From NCBI GenBank assembly GCA_020161295.1, contig JAIUOA010000003.1, forward strand, positions 186,001-250,000: a stretch of 64,000 bases of DNA, read 5' to 3'. Shown piece by piece: positions 34,508-43,072 of the stretch. The DNA comes from Bacillota bacterium (GTDB taxonomy: Bacteria > Bacillota > Clostridia > Peptostreptococcales > Acidaminobacteraceae). Position 1 is the stretch's first letter; each line of letters opens with the position of its first letter. Below the pieces are notes generated by a model that was given only the letters and a program-made list of their open reading frames with translations, was not told the DNA's origin and searched no databases. The translations under genes and the position numbers were made by a program.

Positions 34508-34774
34508 TCAATTGGGAAAAATCTGTGAACTGATGGTATTTGTCCACCAAGATTGCATTTGAGTCATAATACTCTGAGCAAATGTTTGAATTCCCGGAAT
34601 CAAAACAAATGCTGCGATGATGAGACCGATGGCGATGCCGATGATTGCACTCATTCCGAATTCGCCCTTTTCGCAAGTTAATATTTTCGAGATTATTAAA
34701 GGCTGTTTTCTCTTTTTTAGAATCGTATGACATTCCGTCGCTATAAAATCCACGTTCCAATTAATGTGCTTCAT
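34508..34774 (-). CDS. Flp-type major pilin candidate
   Basis: 88 aa, ATG with AGGGGG six bases upstream. A long polar leader of about 40 residues ends C-E-K-G-E-F-G-M-S-A-I-I-G, then a 20-residue helix I-A-I-G-L-I-I-A-A-F-V-L-I-P-G-I-Q and a short amphipathic tail with W-W. Small size, single N-terminal helix and position between TadC and TadE-like genes identify the probable pilus subunit. The Glu that should be at +5 of the mature protein lies directly at the K-G cleavage candidate, so processing may be unusual. Confidence 0.65.
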   Translation of the reverse strand: MKHINWNVDFIATECHTILKKRKQPLIISKILTCEKGEFGMSAIIGIAIGLIIAAFVLIPGIQTFAQSIMTQMQSWWTNTISSQIFPN

Positions 34775-34784
34775 ATCGTTCCCC

Positions 34785-35402
34785 CTACTGAAATATGATT
34801 TCTGCCGACTTCATCATTTGGTCGACAATCGGTAAAAAAAGCAACAAACATGCCGCTATTATAAAAGATGTGACCGCATAAAAGTACAGCCTTCTGATGC
34901 GTTGCGTATCTCTTCCCATCTGAATCAAGTATTTTTGAAACATCATTTGATCCAGTCGCATATAAGCTTCTTTGCTTAGTCCGCTTAGCCGCATGGTTTC
35001 GAAAATACTCATGAGCATTTCACCATCCTCTTCATTAAAGTGCCTACGAAATTGCTGTATCGCATATGCGATATCATGGGTTTGTGCCACAGTCGCCGAC
35101 ATCTTTAGTAGAAGATCTTTAAGTGGTTGTTTATAAATGATGCGATGTAAACTCTTTATTATATCTTCACCCCGCATACCTGATGATGACTGTAGATATA
35201 AGTACTTGTAAATTCGATACAATTGCTTTGAGAATTCTGTTCTTTTCAACTTATTTCTAATGCGAAGTGGGTTGGCCATCAAACTGGATATTGAACGTGA
35301 TTTAACACGCCATCGAATTATCTGGTTACTTCGATCTTTAGCGACCAAATGGGTGTAGACTATCAAAATTGCCATGATATTGAGGACACCAATCAACGCC
35401 AT
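34785..35402 (-). CDS. TadC-like pilus assembly membrane protein
   Basis: 205 aa, ATG with GGAGG upstream. One N-terminal and two C-terminal hydrophobic helices around a cytoplasmic helical domain (E-D-I-I-K-S-L, S-A-T-V-A-Q-T-H-D-I-A-Y-A-I-Q-Q-F-R-R-H), the T2SSF-type layout. Shorter than full-length TadC (about 300 aa). It partners TadB as the inner-membrane platform that couples the CpaF ATPase to pilin assembly. Confidence 0.7.
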   Translation of the reverse strand: MALIGVLNIMAILIVYTHLVAKDRSNQIIRWRVKSRSISSLMANPLRIRNKLKRTEFSKQLYRIYKYLYLQSSSGMRGEDIIKSLHRIIYKQPLKDLLLKMSATVAQTHDIAYAIQQFRRHFNEEDGEMLMSIFETMRLSGLSKEAYMRLDQMMFQKYLIQMGRDTQRIRRLYFYAVTSFIIAACLLLFLPIVDQMMKSAEIIFQ

Positions 35403-35411
35403 CTTCCCCTC

Positions 35412-36287
35412 CTAATATTTAATGCGTTTCGTCAGTGCCATAAACACTATTCCTAATATCGTAAACAATATGACACAAACATAAGCGAAGTAATGTTCTT
35501 CAAAATACCTTCTAATATAATCGTGGTCACGCATAATTTTGATGGTTACAAATCCCACAATCCCAAGACTTAACCAAACCATATTCCGCTCGTGTTCAAT
35601 AGCGACTTTTCTTCGATTGACCTCCACTTGGATGGAAATAAACTCGTTTTCCAGTCCCTTCATTAGTTCTACAATGTTCCCGCGTCTTAGATACACGACC
35701 TCAATATTAGTAAAAACGTAGTTCAAATACTCATTGCACGAAACCTCTTGAACTCTCTCAAACGCCGTTTCAGGAGGAACACCTGCTTTTATCGTTTGAT
35801 TGAAAATTCTTACGATGCGCAAAATTGATTTATTCTTTAATTCGCTCTCAATCACCTTAATCGCCTTGATAATGTCTTCAGATTGCATCAATTTCGCATT
35901 GATTAATGATAAAAACTGAAATACACCACGATCGATCTCTCTATCGATTGTTTCTAAGCGCTTATCTAATACAACTGCTGGAATTACTCCTAATCCAATT
36001 CCAAGCAGTGTAAACGTAAAGGGCGTTAAATCAAATAACATAAGCGCTAGAAAACATAGGGTAAGGTAAAGACTATATAAAATCATTAGCTCATTTAGAT
36101 TCAAAAGATCGCCTAGCTTAGTTTGCCTTAGATATTTGTTCACTTTAGTATTGAAGTAACCCTTTTCATCCTTCAGTGAATGAAGAGTTTCAATTTTTGT
36201 ACTTACGGTCTTTTGAATTAATTGTGCGCGAATGGTACGCCATAGGATTAGTACGACGATCAGGTTGATCATGATGACGGGTATCAT
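35412..36287 (-). CDS. TadB-like pilus assembly membrane protein
   Basis: 291 aa. Hydrophobic helices at about 1-20, 80-115 and 245-285; the central cytoplasmic region contains F-L-S-L-I-N-A-K-L-M-Q-S-E-D-I-I-K-A-I-K-V-I and G-V-P-P-E-T-A-F-E-R-V, the T2SSF (GspF) pattern. Coupled to the ATPase gene upstream: its ATG overlaps the CpaF stop codon. Works with the TadC-like protein. Confidence 0.75.
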   Translation of the reverse strand: MIPVIMINLIVVLILWRTIRAQLIQKTVSTKIETLHSLKDEKGYFNTKVNKYLRQTKLGDLLNLNELMILYSLYLTLCFLALMLFDLTPFTFTLLGIGLGVIPAVVLDKRLETIDREIDRGVFQFLSLINAKLMQSEDIIKAIKVIESELKNKSILRIVRIFNQTIKAGVPPETAFERVQEVSCNEYLNYVFTNIEVVYLRRGNIVELMKGLENEFISIQVEVNRRKVAIEHERNMVWLSLGIVGFVTIKIMRDHDYIRRYFEEHYFAYVCVILFTILGIVFMALTKRIKY

Positions 36288-37426
36288 TATTGGCCTCGTT
36301 TCTTATACACACATTGATCCAAACTAAAGTCATAAATCTCATGTATTTGAAATTTCTTCAAATAAATCACTAACCCAACTGAACGCTTAATGACTGCCAT
36401 TAATTGCTCATGTGGAAAATGTGTATGCATTTCACAAAGCATGGCCAGACGCTGAATGGCATCCTCGCAACCGCTGGCATGAATCGTCCCAAGAATACGA
36501 TGATCTGTATAGCCGGCTTTTACGAAATCCCACGCTTCATCACCAATAATTTCACCAATACAATAGGTATCCAAATGCATCGTTAGGCCTTCCCTAATCA
36601 GATCTGAAAGTGTAACTTTCTTTCCTCCAAACGCGTTCTTTTTTAAGTATTGCACAATCACACTCTTCTTCTGTGGATAAAGTTCGGTATCTGTTTCACA
36701 TATCAACATCCTCTCCAACTCATCCCCAGCTTCTATGACGGCCCTTAATAAGGTCGTTTTCCCAGCTGCACCTTTGCCACAGATTAGAATACTTCGATTC
36801 GATTTAATGTTCTTAGACAAAATTTCGAACGCCACTTCATCTAGCATTCCTAAATCCATTAATTGTTGAAGTGAGAGTGTACCCATCGCATGTTTTCGAA
36901 TATTCATGGACGTTCCATAAACGTTCCTCGGAGGAATGCATACATTTACCCTTAATCGATTCTTTACATCACTGATTCTACAATGGTTGTCAACATCATT
37001 AATGATTCCCCCATGTCGAATAATCAGCATTTTACAAAACCGATTAAAAGCGTTCTCATTTTCAAACACTAAGGGCGATTTTTTAGTAATCCCTTTCGTT
37101 TTATAAGTAATAAAATCATACCTTGGAATATCGATATCACTGATCGCTTCGTCCTCAATCAAGGGTTGAAGGATTCCATATCCATAAAGGTAATCAAACA
37201 CACTTCTTCTTAATCGCTCCGGGTTGATGACTCCCCTGATGCGCGTGATTCTCTTTTCAATTTCCTGCATCAAAATACTTTCATCAACTTTTTTCTCTTC
37301 CACATCGGATATTAACATGGCACATTCCTGTAATAAAGCTTCAAGAATCTGCTCGATATAGTCACCCTTTTGAGAATCCTGTAATATCGGATTTTCTGGA
37401 ATGCTTAGGCTTTGTACAATTCCCAT
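36287..37426 (-). CDS. cpaF: CpaF/TadA-type secretion ATPase
   Basis: 379 aa. N-terminal helical domain with P-E-R-L-R-R-S-V-F-D-Y-L-Y-G-Y-G-I-L-Q-P-L and D-I-D-I-P-R; nucleotide domain with Walker A G-K-G-A-A-G-K-T-T (about 207-215), Walker B C-I-G-E-I-I-G-D-E-A-W (about 295-305) and the His box G-T-I-H-A-S-G. All catalytic residues are kept, so this hexameric ATPase should drive Flp pilus extension. Overlaps both neighbours by one base in the cpaE-cpaF-tadB-tadC run. Confidence 0.88.
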   Translation of the reverse strand: MGIVQSLSIPENPILQDSQKGDYIEQILEALLQECAMLISDVEEKKVDESILMQEIEKRITRIRGVINPERLRRSVFDYLYGYGILQPLIEDEAISDIDIPRYDFITYKTKGITKKSPLVFENENAFNRFCKMLIIRHGGIINDVDNHCRISDVKNRLRVNVCIPPRNVYGTSMNIRKHAMGTLSLQQLMDLGMLDEVAFEILSKNIKSNRSILICGKGAAGKTTLLRAVIEAGDELERMLICETDTELYPQKKSVIVQYLKKNAFGGKKVTLSDLIREGLTMHLDTYCIGEIIGDEAWDFVKAGYTDHRILGTIHASGCEDAIQRLAMLCEMHTHFPHEQLMAVIKRSVGLVIYLKKFQIHEIYDFSLDQCVYKKRGQ

Positions 37427-38562
37427 TATTCAATCCTCTCGAGAAACTTATGGATTACATTTTGGCCATTCCCTTTCCATATACATAAAAACTGACTTCC
37501 AAACAACATTTTTTGAGAAGTCGTGGATAAGTGTTCCTTCGTCTTTTCGCCATCGTAGCCTATCACCAGATTTTTCTCTAAATTAAGTCCCCTTCGTACT
37601 TCCATGGCTTGCGTCATATGATAGAGATAGCGCATTTCTGACATTTGACTCGGCTTTATCATGATATTAAACTTACTTATTTCCAATGAAAGCAGTGTCA
37701 TGCAATCATAAGGGTTTTCATTGACATAAAGTATCAAAATTTGATAATGGTTGGCCAACTGCTTTATCAACTGATGAATGGCTTCATTATCATAATGCTC
37801 GTAATTATGAAAATTATAGTTCCCAAGCATGACATCCATTTTCTCTGTTTTCTTATGAACGATGTCCTTTACGACAGTGCTGAATGGTAGTTTTTTTTGA
37901 ATCGCATCCAAGGCAATATTAAGTCCTGTATTATCGATGCCTACCATATGACTCTGAATATTCGTTTGCAGCCTCTGAATATTAAAAAATTCGTCAAGCG
38001 TAGGTTTCAGGAGGTTGGCATCTACGATCAGCAATCTTCCCTCAATATGTGAAGACAACAGGGTGGAAAATTGCGAAACGGCCTTAGCATCTCCAATCAT
38101 CGTTAGAATTCCCGCCCAGTTTATCAATTTAGAAAACCTTGACCTAATGGCTGCACGCCATCCTTTTGATTCTTGTCTCAAATTAAAAGTGTCTGTATCA
38201 AAATGATTCATGTAGGTATTATATTGGTTGATCCTTAATGTCTGTTGTCTTTCGACCGCTTGTTTCATAATCGTTTTAATTTCCATGGTGTTTTCAAAGC
38301 TAAATTGGGAGCAATGATTCTCTAATGGTTCGCGTACACCGACATACTTGATGATCGTCGACCAATTTCGAATTTTGACAGCCTCGACGAATGGTAAATC
38401 CGGTTGTGACAATACGATAAGTATGGGAAAGTCATCCATTATGTACTGGTCTTCTAGTTCTACATGATTGCTAATGGAGATGATTGGATAATGCGATAGT
38501 GCTTCTAACACTGTACCGCTCAGAACAGTTTGGTTTCCATCGTGGTAGTATATGATCTTCAT
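37426..38562 (-). CDS. CpaE-like protein without a Walker A motif
   Basis: 378 aa, GGAGG four bases before the ATG. Residues 1-110 resemble a degenerate receiver; from about 140 a MinD/ParA-like fold: the place of the K-G-G-x-G-K-T loop reads A-G-I-L-T-M-I-G-D-A-K-A, but R-L-L-I-V-D-A-N-L-L-K-P-T-L-D-E-F-F (switch region), V-M-L-G-N-Y-N and I-L-I-L-Y-V-N-E-N-P match CpaE. It should not hydrolyse ATP; CpaE-type proteins normally place the Tad machine at the cell pole. First gene of the pilus operon. Confidence 0.7.
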   Translation of the reverse strand: MKIIYYHDGNQTVLSGTVLEALSHYPIISISNHVELEDQYIMDDFPILIVLSQPDLPFVEAVKIRNWSTIIKYVGVREPLENHCSQFSFENTMEIKTIMKQAVERQQTLRINQYNTYMNHFDTDTFNLRQESKGWRAAIRSRFSKLINWAGILTMIGDAKAVSQFSTLLSSHIEGRLLIVDANLLKPTLDEFFNIQRLQTNIQSHMVGIDNTGLNIALDAIQKKLPFSTVVKDIVHKKTEKMDVMLGNYNFHNYEHYDNEAIHQLIKQLANHYQILILYVNENPYDCMTLLSLEISKFNIMIKPSQMSEMRYLYHMTQAMEVRRGLNLEKNLVIGYDGEKTKEHLSTTSQKMLFGSQFLCIWKGNGQNVIHKFLERIE

Positions 38563-38593
38563 TTATCCTCCGAATTTCCATTTTATGGAATTC

Positions 38594-38622
38594 ATGTTAT
38601 CACAATTACCATATTTTGTAAA
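38594..38622 (-). promoter_or_regulatory. Candidate promoter of the Tad pilus operon
   Basis: TTTACA, 17 bases, TAACAT on the minus strand, 32 bases before the CpaE-like ATG; five and four of six consensus bases, correct spacing. Confidence 0.6.
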
Positions 38623-38630
38623 TGATAAAT

Positions 38631-38659
38631 AAAAAAAAGAACGCGAATCAAATGATTCG
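38631..38659 (-). terminator. Intrinsic terminator overlapping the recR stop codon
   Basis: CGAATCA-TT-TGATTCG on the minus strand followed by CGTTC and eight Ts. The 5' arm lies in the last codons of recR and its stop codon is in the stem. Confidence 0.75.
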
Positions 38660-39247
38660 TCGTCCTTCTATTGCTTTTGCTAGTGTAATTTCATCCGCAT
38701 ACTCCAAATCTCCGCCAACTGGAATACCGTGTGCCAATCGTGAAACTGTGATACCAGTACCCTTCAGTAGCTTTGAGATATACATGGCAGTTGCTTCGCC
38801 TTCAATCGTAGGATTTGTGGCAATGATGATTTCTTTCGTCTCATCATTCTGAAGCCTTACGAGCAACTCCTTGATTTTAATATCATTAGGCCCTATTCCC
38901 TCCATTGGTGAAATAGAACCGTGTAGCACATGGTAATACCCATGAAATTCTTTTGTGTTTTCTATAGCGATGAGATCGCGTGCGGATTCTACAATACACA
39001 TCAGCTCCTGATTTCTACCGGGATCTGAGCAAATATCACACAAGTTCTGATCGGTTATATTAAAACACTTTTCACAATACTTCACTTTTCTTTTCACATC
39101 AAGGATAGCTTCAGCAAAATTAACCGCTTGGGTTTGATCCATATTGATAATGTGAAATGCCAGTCTTTGAGCACTTTTTTTCCCAACACCAGGCAGACGA
39201 GCAAACTCATCTATTAACCTGCTTATAGGAGGGATGAACTTAGTCAC
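38648..39247 (-). CDS. recR: Recombination protein RecR
   Basis: 199 aa, normal length. HhH N-terminus ([16 protein letters not shown]), four-cysteine zinc finger C-x-x-C ... C-x-x-C (about 57-72), then a Toprim domain with V-V/E-S-A-R-D and [11 protein letters not shown]. Acts with RecF/RecO to load RecA at gaps. Usual order dnaX-ybaB-recR. Confidence 0.97.
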   Translation of the reverse strand: MTKFIPPISRLIDEFARLPGVGKKSAQRLAFHIINMDQTQAVNFAEAILDVKRKVKYCEKCFNITDQNLCDICSDPGRNQELMCIVESARDLIAIENTKEFHGYYHVLHGSISPMEGIGPNDIKIKELLVRLQNDETKEIIIATNPTIEGEATAMYISKLLKGTGITVSRLAHGIPVGGDLEYADEITLAKAIEGRRII

Positions 39248-39585
39248 TAGAATAAACCTGGCATATTCATGCCGCTAGTATACTTACTCATGGTTTTGCT
39301 CATGGTTTCATCCGCATTTTTTAAGGCTTCATTTACAGCCACTAAAATTAAGTCTTGTAACATTTCTACGTCATCTGGATCAACGATTTCTGCTTTAAGC
39401 TCAATACTAACGAGTTCCTTTTTGCCATTTACTACTGCCTTAATCGCGCCGCCACCTGCTGTAGCTTCAAAATGCTCTTGTTCAATTTTCTCTTGAGCAT
39501 CAGTCATGTCTTTTTGCATTTTTTGAATTTGTTTCATCATGTTGTTCATATTACCAGGAATCATTGGTCCTCTACCTTTTGCCAT
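39247..39585 (-). CDS. YbaB/EbfC nucleoid-associated protein
   Basis: 112 aa. [15 protein letters not shown], then [20 protein letters not shown], and a C-terminal [11 protein letters not shown]; the complete YbaB pattern. DNA-binding dimer. Overlaps recR by one base and follows dnaX. Confidence 0.95.
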   Translation of the reverse strand: MAKGRGPMIPGNMNNMMKQIQKMQKDMTDAQEKIEQEHFEATAGGGAIKAVVNGKKELVSIELKAEIVDPDDVEMLQDLILVAVNEALKNADETMSKTMSKYTSGMNMPGLF

Positions 39586-39602
39586 GTCTAGCCTCCTAAA
39601 CT

Positions 39603-41198
39603 TTACTTTATTTCAAGCACGTCTTCAAAATCTTTAAAATACTTTTTGATTTGTGCTTCCTTATCATTTTCTTTTATATGTTCTTCTGCCACTTCGAACT
39701 CTAGCTGTATGTTATGCTTTACTAAAGAAGAAATCGTTTGATTCATATATGTTGCGTTGGAGGGGTTTGAAAGCATTGCTGTAAACATTTTACTATCTGG
39801 TGTTAAAGCAACGACACATCGATCATTCGAAAACTTGATGGGGATTGAATCATGTATGACTGGCACTAAACCTTTTTTCTCATTAGACACTTTACTTAAA
39901 AACGTTGGCCATTGATCAATGATGGTTTCTAACGTGATGTCAATTTCCGTGAATTCTATAAACGGTTCTATGTCTTGTGATGGCGTTACTGGAATTGGTT
40001 CAGACACGGGTTTACTTACTTGCGGAGAGGGTGCCGTTGAAAAGCCCTTTAGAAGCTTTGCTTCGATTTTTTCAATTCTCTCGATAATGCCCTTGATGTT
40101 TTCTTCTGTTTCAGGAAACATGAGCTTTATTAAAGTCGACTCAAACAGTGCTCTCTTGTTTTGTGCATATTTCAACACTTTAGATAGATTAATAAGTTCA
40201 TCTAGCGCTCTTGATAAATGTGTCGGGGTTAATTGAGTTGAAATCTCTCTTATAGACTCGATATATTCATCGGAGGCATCGATTAACGATGCATGGTGTT
40301 CTTTCACCATCCTAAGAATCATAATATCGCGATAAACCTCGATCATTGAACTTGTGAACTGATTTAAATCCTTACCTTGAGATATAATATTGTCAACTGT
40401 TAACAACGCCTCGCTCGGTTGATCAGACTCGATGAACTGTATGAGGGTTAAAATCTGAGTCTTCTCAACAATACCTAAAACATTGACGACACCACTTATG
40501 GATAGTTTTCCTTCTCCAATACTTATGCATTGATCCAGTGCACTTAAAGTGTCTCGAACAGCTCCATCACTTTTTTGGATAATCAGTTTCAGTGCTTCTA
40601 CATCATATTCGATATTGATTTTCTTGCAGATATATTCCAAACGACTTAAAATCTCTTCAAATGAAACGCGCTTAAAATCAAACCGCTGACATCTTGATAG
40701 GATTGTTGCAGGAATCTTATGAAGCTCCGTTGTTGCAAGTATGAATAATACATATTCCGGTGGTTCCTCAAGCGTTTTTAGCAAAGCATTAAAAGCGCCC
40801 TGCGATAGCATATGAACCTCGTCAATAATGTAAACTTTAAATTTACCCTTAGATGGCGCAAACTTTATGTGTTCTCTTAACTCTCTAATATCGTCAACAC
40901 TATTGTTTGATGCTGCATCCATTTCAACCACATCGATGAACTGATCCTCTATGATGCTCAAGCAGTTTTCACATTGATTACATGGATTGCCGTTTGTATT
41001 GTTTAAACAGTTCACTGCACGTGCAAATATCTTGGCTGTAGAGGTTTTTCCTGTTCCCCTTGTACCTGAAAATATATAGGCATGGCCATAAGTGTTTGAT
41101 AATAATTGATTTTTCAAAGGCACAACAATATGATTTTGACCAATTATTTCGTCAAAATCCAACGGACGCCACTGTCTATACAATGCTTGATATGACAT
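39603..41198 (-). CDS. dnaX: DNA polymerase III subunit gamma/tau
   Basis: 531 aa. Clamp-loader AAA+ domain with Y-R-Q-W-R-P-x-x-F-D-E-I-I-G-Q, Walker A S-G-T-R-G-T-G-K-T-S, zinc module with Cys at C-L ... C-N-Q-C-E-N-C (about 64-79), Walker B Y-I-I-D-E-V-H-M-L-S, S-R-C-Q-R-F-D-F sensor region, then a tau-like C-terminal part of about 160 residues. Loads the beta clamp. A programmed frameshift giving a short gamma form was not looked for in detail. Confidence 0.96.
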   Translation of the reverse strand: MSYQALYRQWRPLDFDEIIGQNHIVVPLKNQLLSNTYGHAYIFSGTRGTGKTSTAKIFARAVNCLNNTNGNPCNQCENCLSIIEDQFIDVVEMDAASNNSVDDIRELREHIKFAPSKGKFKVYIIDEVHMLSQGAFNALLKTLEEPPEYVLFILATTELHKIPATILSRCQRFDFKRVSFEEILSRLEYICKKINIEYDVEALKLIIQKSDGAVRDTLSALDQCISIGEGKLSISGVVNVLGIVEKTQILTLIQFIESDQPSEALLTVDNIISQGKDLNQFTSSMIEVYRDIMILRMVKEHHASLIDASDEYIESIREISTQLTPTHLSRALDELINLSKVLKYAQNKRALFESTLIKLMFPETEENIKGIIERIEKIEAKLLKGFSTAPSPQVSKPVSEPIPVTPSQDIEPFIEFTEIDITLETIIDQWPTFLSKVSNEKKGLVPVIHDSIPIKFSNDRCVVALTPDSKMFTAMLSNPSNATYMNQTISSLVKHNIQLEFEVAEEHIKENDKEAQIKKYFKDFEDVLEIK

Positions 41199-41224
41199 AT
41201 ACTCTCCTTAAAGATGATTCGGGT

Positions 41225-43072
41225 TTAAATAATGGTGTCATCAATAATGACTTGAATTCGATTAGGCGCTTCCTCAATGATTCGCTTCATAACAGAAACC
41301 ATCTCAGGATGGAACTGTGTGCCTTCATGTCGTACTAGCTCGTTTAAAGCTTCTTCAATCGTTTTGGCTTTCGAATACGATCTTGCTGAGGTTATCGCAT
41401 CAAACGCGTCGGCAATCCCTATGATTCCAGCATATTTTGGTAATTCATTGATGGCAGCCTTTGGGTATCCTTTAAGATCATATCGTAAGTGATGATATAG
41501 AATTCCCTCTTTAATTGGCTCTTCTAGTCCAATAGAATCAAGGATTTGAATACCTTTTGTCGGATGTTCCTTCATAGCGAGGTATTCTTCTTCTGTAAGC
41601 TTTCCTTGTTTTACGAGGATTTCCTGGTCAATACCTATTTTACCTACATCATGTAACAATCCTGCAATTTCAATATTCTCAATCTCTTCATTACTATAGC
41701 CCATTTCTTTTGCCATTTCAACAGCAAATCTCGAAACGCGACGGGAGTGTCCTTCAGTATACTTATCCTTCGCTTCAATTACATTTACTAAAGCTTGAAT
41801 CGTTCCTAAATACTGTTTTCTCAATTCATCATATATAAGCGCACGTTGAATAACCATTGAAGCCTGGTTCTTGAACATCCTCAATATGCTCAAATCATTA
41901 TTATTCATTTCTTGATTCGATGCAATGACTAAAATCGCAATAATTTTTTGATCTACTTCTAATGGAGCCAATACCAAGTATTTAAGTCCTTCAATGTTAC
42001 TTTCAACCACTTGAACCTTTGATTGTCCCAGTACTTGTTGATTAAAATAGGTTGAAATGTTTAATTGCTCCATCTCGTCAATGGTTAAGTACTTGGAGGC
42101 ATATGCTCTTAATAGCCATCCGTTCGTTTCGTCATTTACATAAATACCACTGGCAGAAATATTGAATAGATAGTCGATACGCTTAATGATGTTGTCCAGC
42201 AATGCCGTAATGTCCCAATTGCTAATTAAAGCCGAATTGATCTGGTTAATATACTCTAGCTCTCTGTTTTTTCTCAGGATATTGCTTTGCAATGCAATTT
42301 CGTCATTTACAGCTTTTCCGATACAGAGATAGTTTCCATTGGCCAACAGAATCGATTGGATACTCATGTATTCTGATGCATCTGGATTAGAAGAATGCAT
42401 TTTAATCGTTAAAAACACAGGTTCCGATGTAGATAATTTCAACTTTTCAAGCTCGTTTTCATAGTTAACATTTTGATCTTTACTGGAAATTATCAACTCT
42501 TGAAAGGGCTTATTCTGTAGCTGGTCAAGTTGGTAACCAAGCCTATTTAATATGGCTTTGTTTGCCATTTGAATGTTAAATTCTGAATCACAAATAACTA
42601 AAAACTGTTCAACCATATCAAATATTGTCATATTGACTTTATTTAATTCACCTAGATGATTTTCCAATTGACGTGACATTCTTGTTAACTCACTGATTTC
42701 CGTGAGTTTATCATGGTTCAGTTTTTCGATCTTAAGAATACTCTGGTTCGTTTCAACAACTTGATTTGTGAGCGATTGAGATATCTGACCAAACTCATTA
42801 AAGATTGCACGTAAGCTAGAATTAGATATTTCATCGAAACGGCTGGCTTTTATTAAATTCAAATCATGAGAAAACAAGGGTGGGATTTTTTTGATAAGCA
42901 ATAAAAATCCAAGAACCAAAAGCATACTTTCTATGAAAATAATTAAAGAAAGATTGAACACCGTAACGTTTTCTTTAAGCTGCAACACGATATAGCCATT
43001 CGTAATCAAAAGTGGCATTAAGCAAACCACAAGCAGCAAGGCCCCGATTTTATTATTGTACTTTATTTTCAT
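41225..43072 (-). CDS. PAS-GAF-HD-GYP cyclic di-GMP phosphodiesterase (intact motif)
   Basis: 615 aa from the ATG at 43072 (GAGG six bases upstream; the longer frame from 43090 lacks a site). Two membrane helices (about 10-55), a coiled-coil region, PAS (about 135-240), GAF (about 270-405) and an HD-GYP domain. The latter has E-G-H-S-R-R-V, L-L-H-D-V-G-K-I-G-I, H-H-L-R-Y-D-L-K-G-Y-P and A-D-A-F-D-A-I-T-S-A-R-S-Y. Metal ligands and GYP are present, so c-di-GMP hydrolysis is expected. The start overlaps the upstream paralogue by 20 bases. May tune the riboswitch-bearing surface gene and the pilus. Confidence 0.88.
   Translation of the reverse strand: MKIKYNNKIGALLLVVCLMPLLITNGYIVLQLKENVTVFNLSLIIFIESMLLVLGFLLLIKKIPPLFSHDLNLIKASRFDEISNSSLRAIFNEFGQISQSLTNQVVETNQSILKIEKLNHDKLTEISELTRMSRQLENHLGELNKVNMTIFDMVEQFLVICDSEFNIQMANKAILNRLGYQLDQLQNKPFQELIISSKDQNVNYENELEKLKLSTSEPVFLTIKMHSSNPDASEYMSIQSILLANGNYLCIGKAVNDEIALQSNILRKNRELEYINQINSALISNWDITALLDNIIKRIDYLFNISASGIYVNDETNGWLLRAYASKYLTIDEMEQLNISTYFNQQVLGQSKVQVVESNIEGLKYLVLAPLEVDQKIIAILVIASNQEMNNNDLSILRMFKNQASMVIQRALIYDELRKQYLGTIQALVNVIEAKDKYTEGHSRRVSRFAVEMAKEMGYSNEEIENIEIAGLLHDVGKIGIDQEILVKQGKLTEEEYLAMKEHPTKGIQILDSIGLEEPIKEGILYHHLRYDLKGYPKAAINELPKYAGIIGIADAFDAITSARSYSKAKTIEEALNELVRHEGTQFHPEMVSVMKRIIEEAPNRIQVIIDDTII

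Noticed and set aside
34482..34760. Alternative 92-codon frame over the major pilin candidate
   Set aside because: Reads histidine/arginine-rich sequence with no hydrophobic helix; the other frame has a ribosome site and pilin features.
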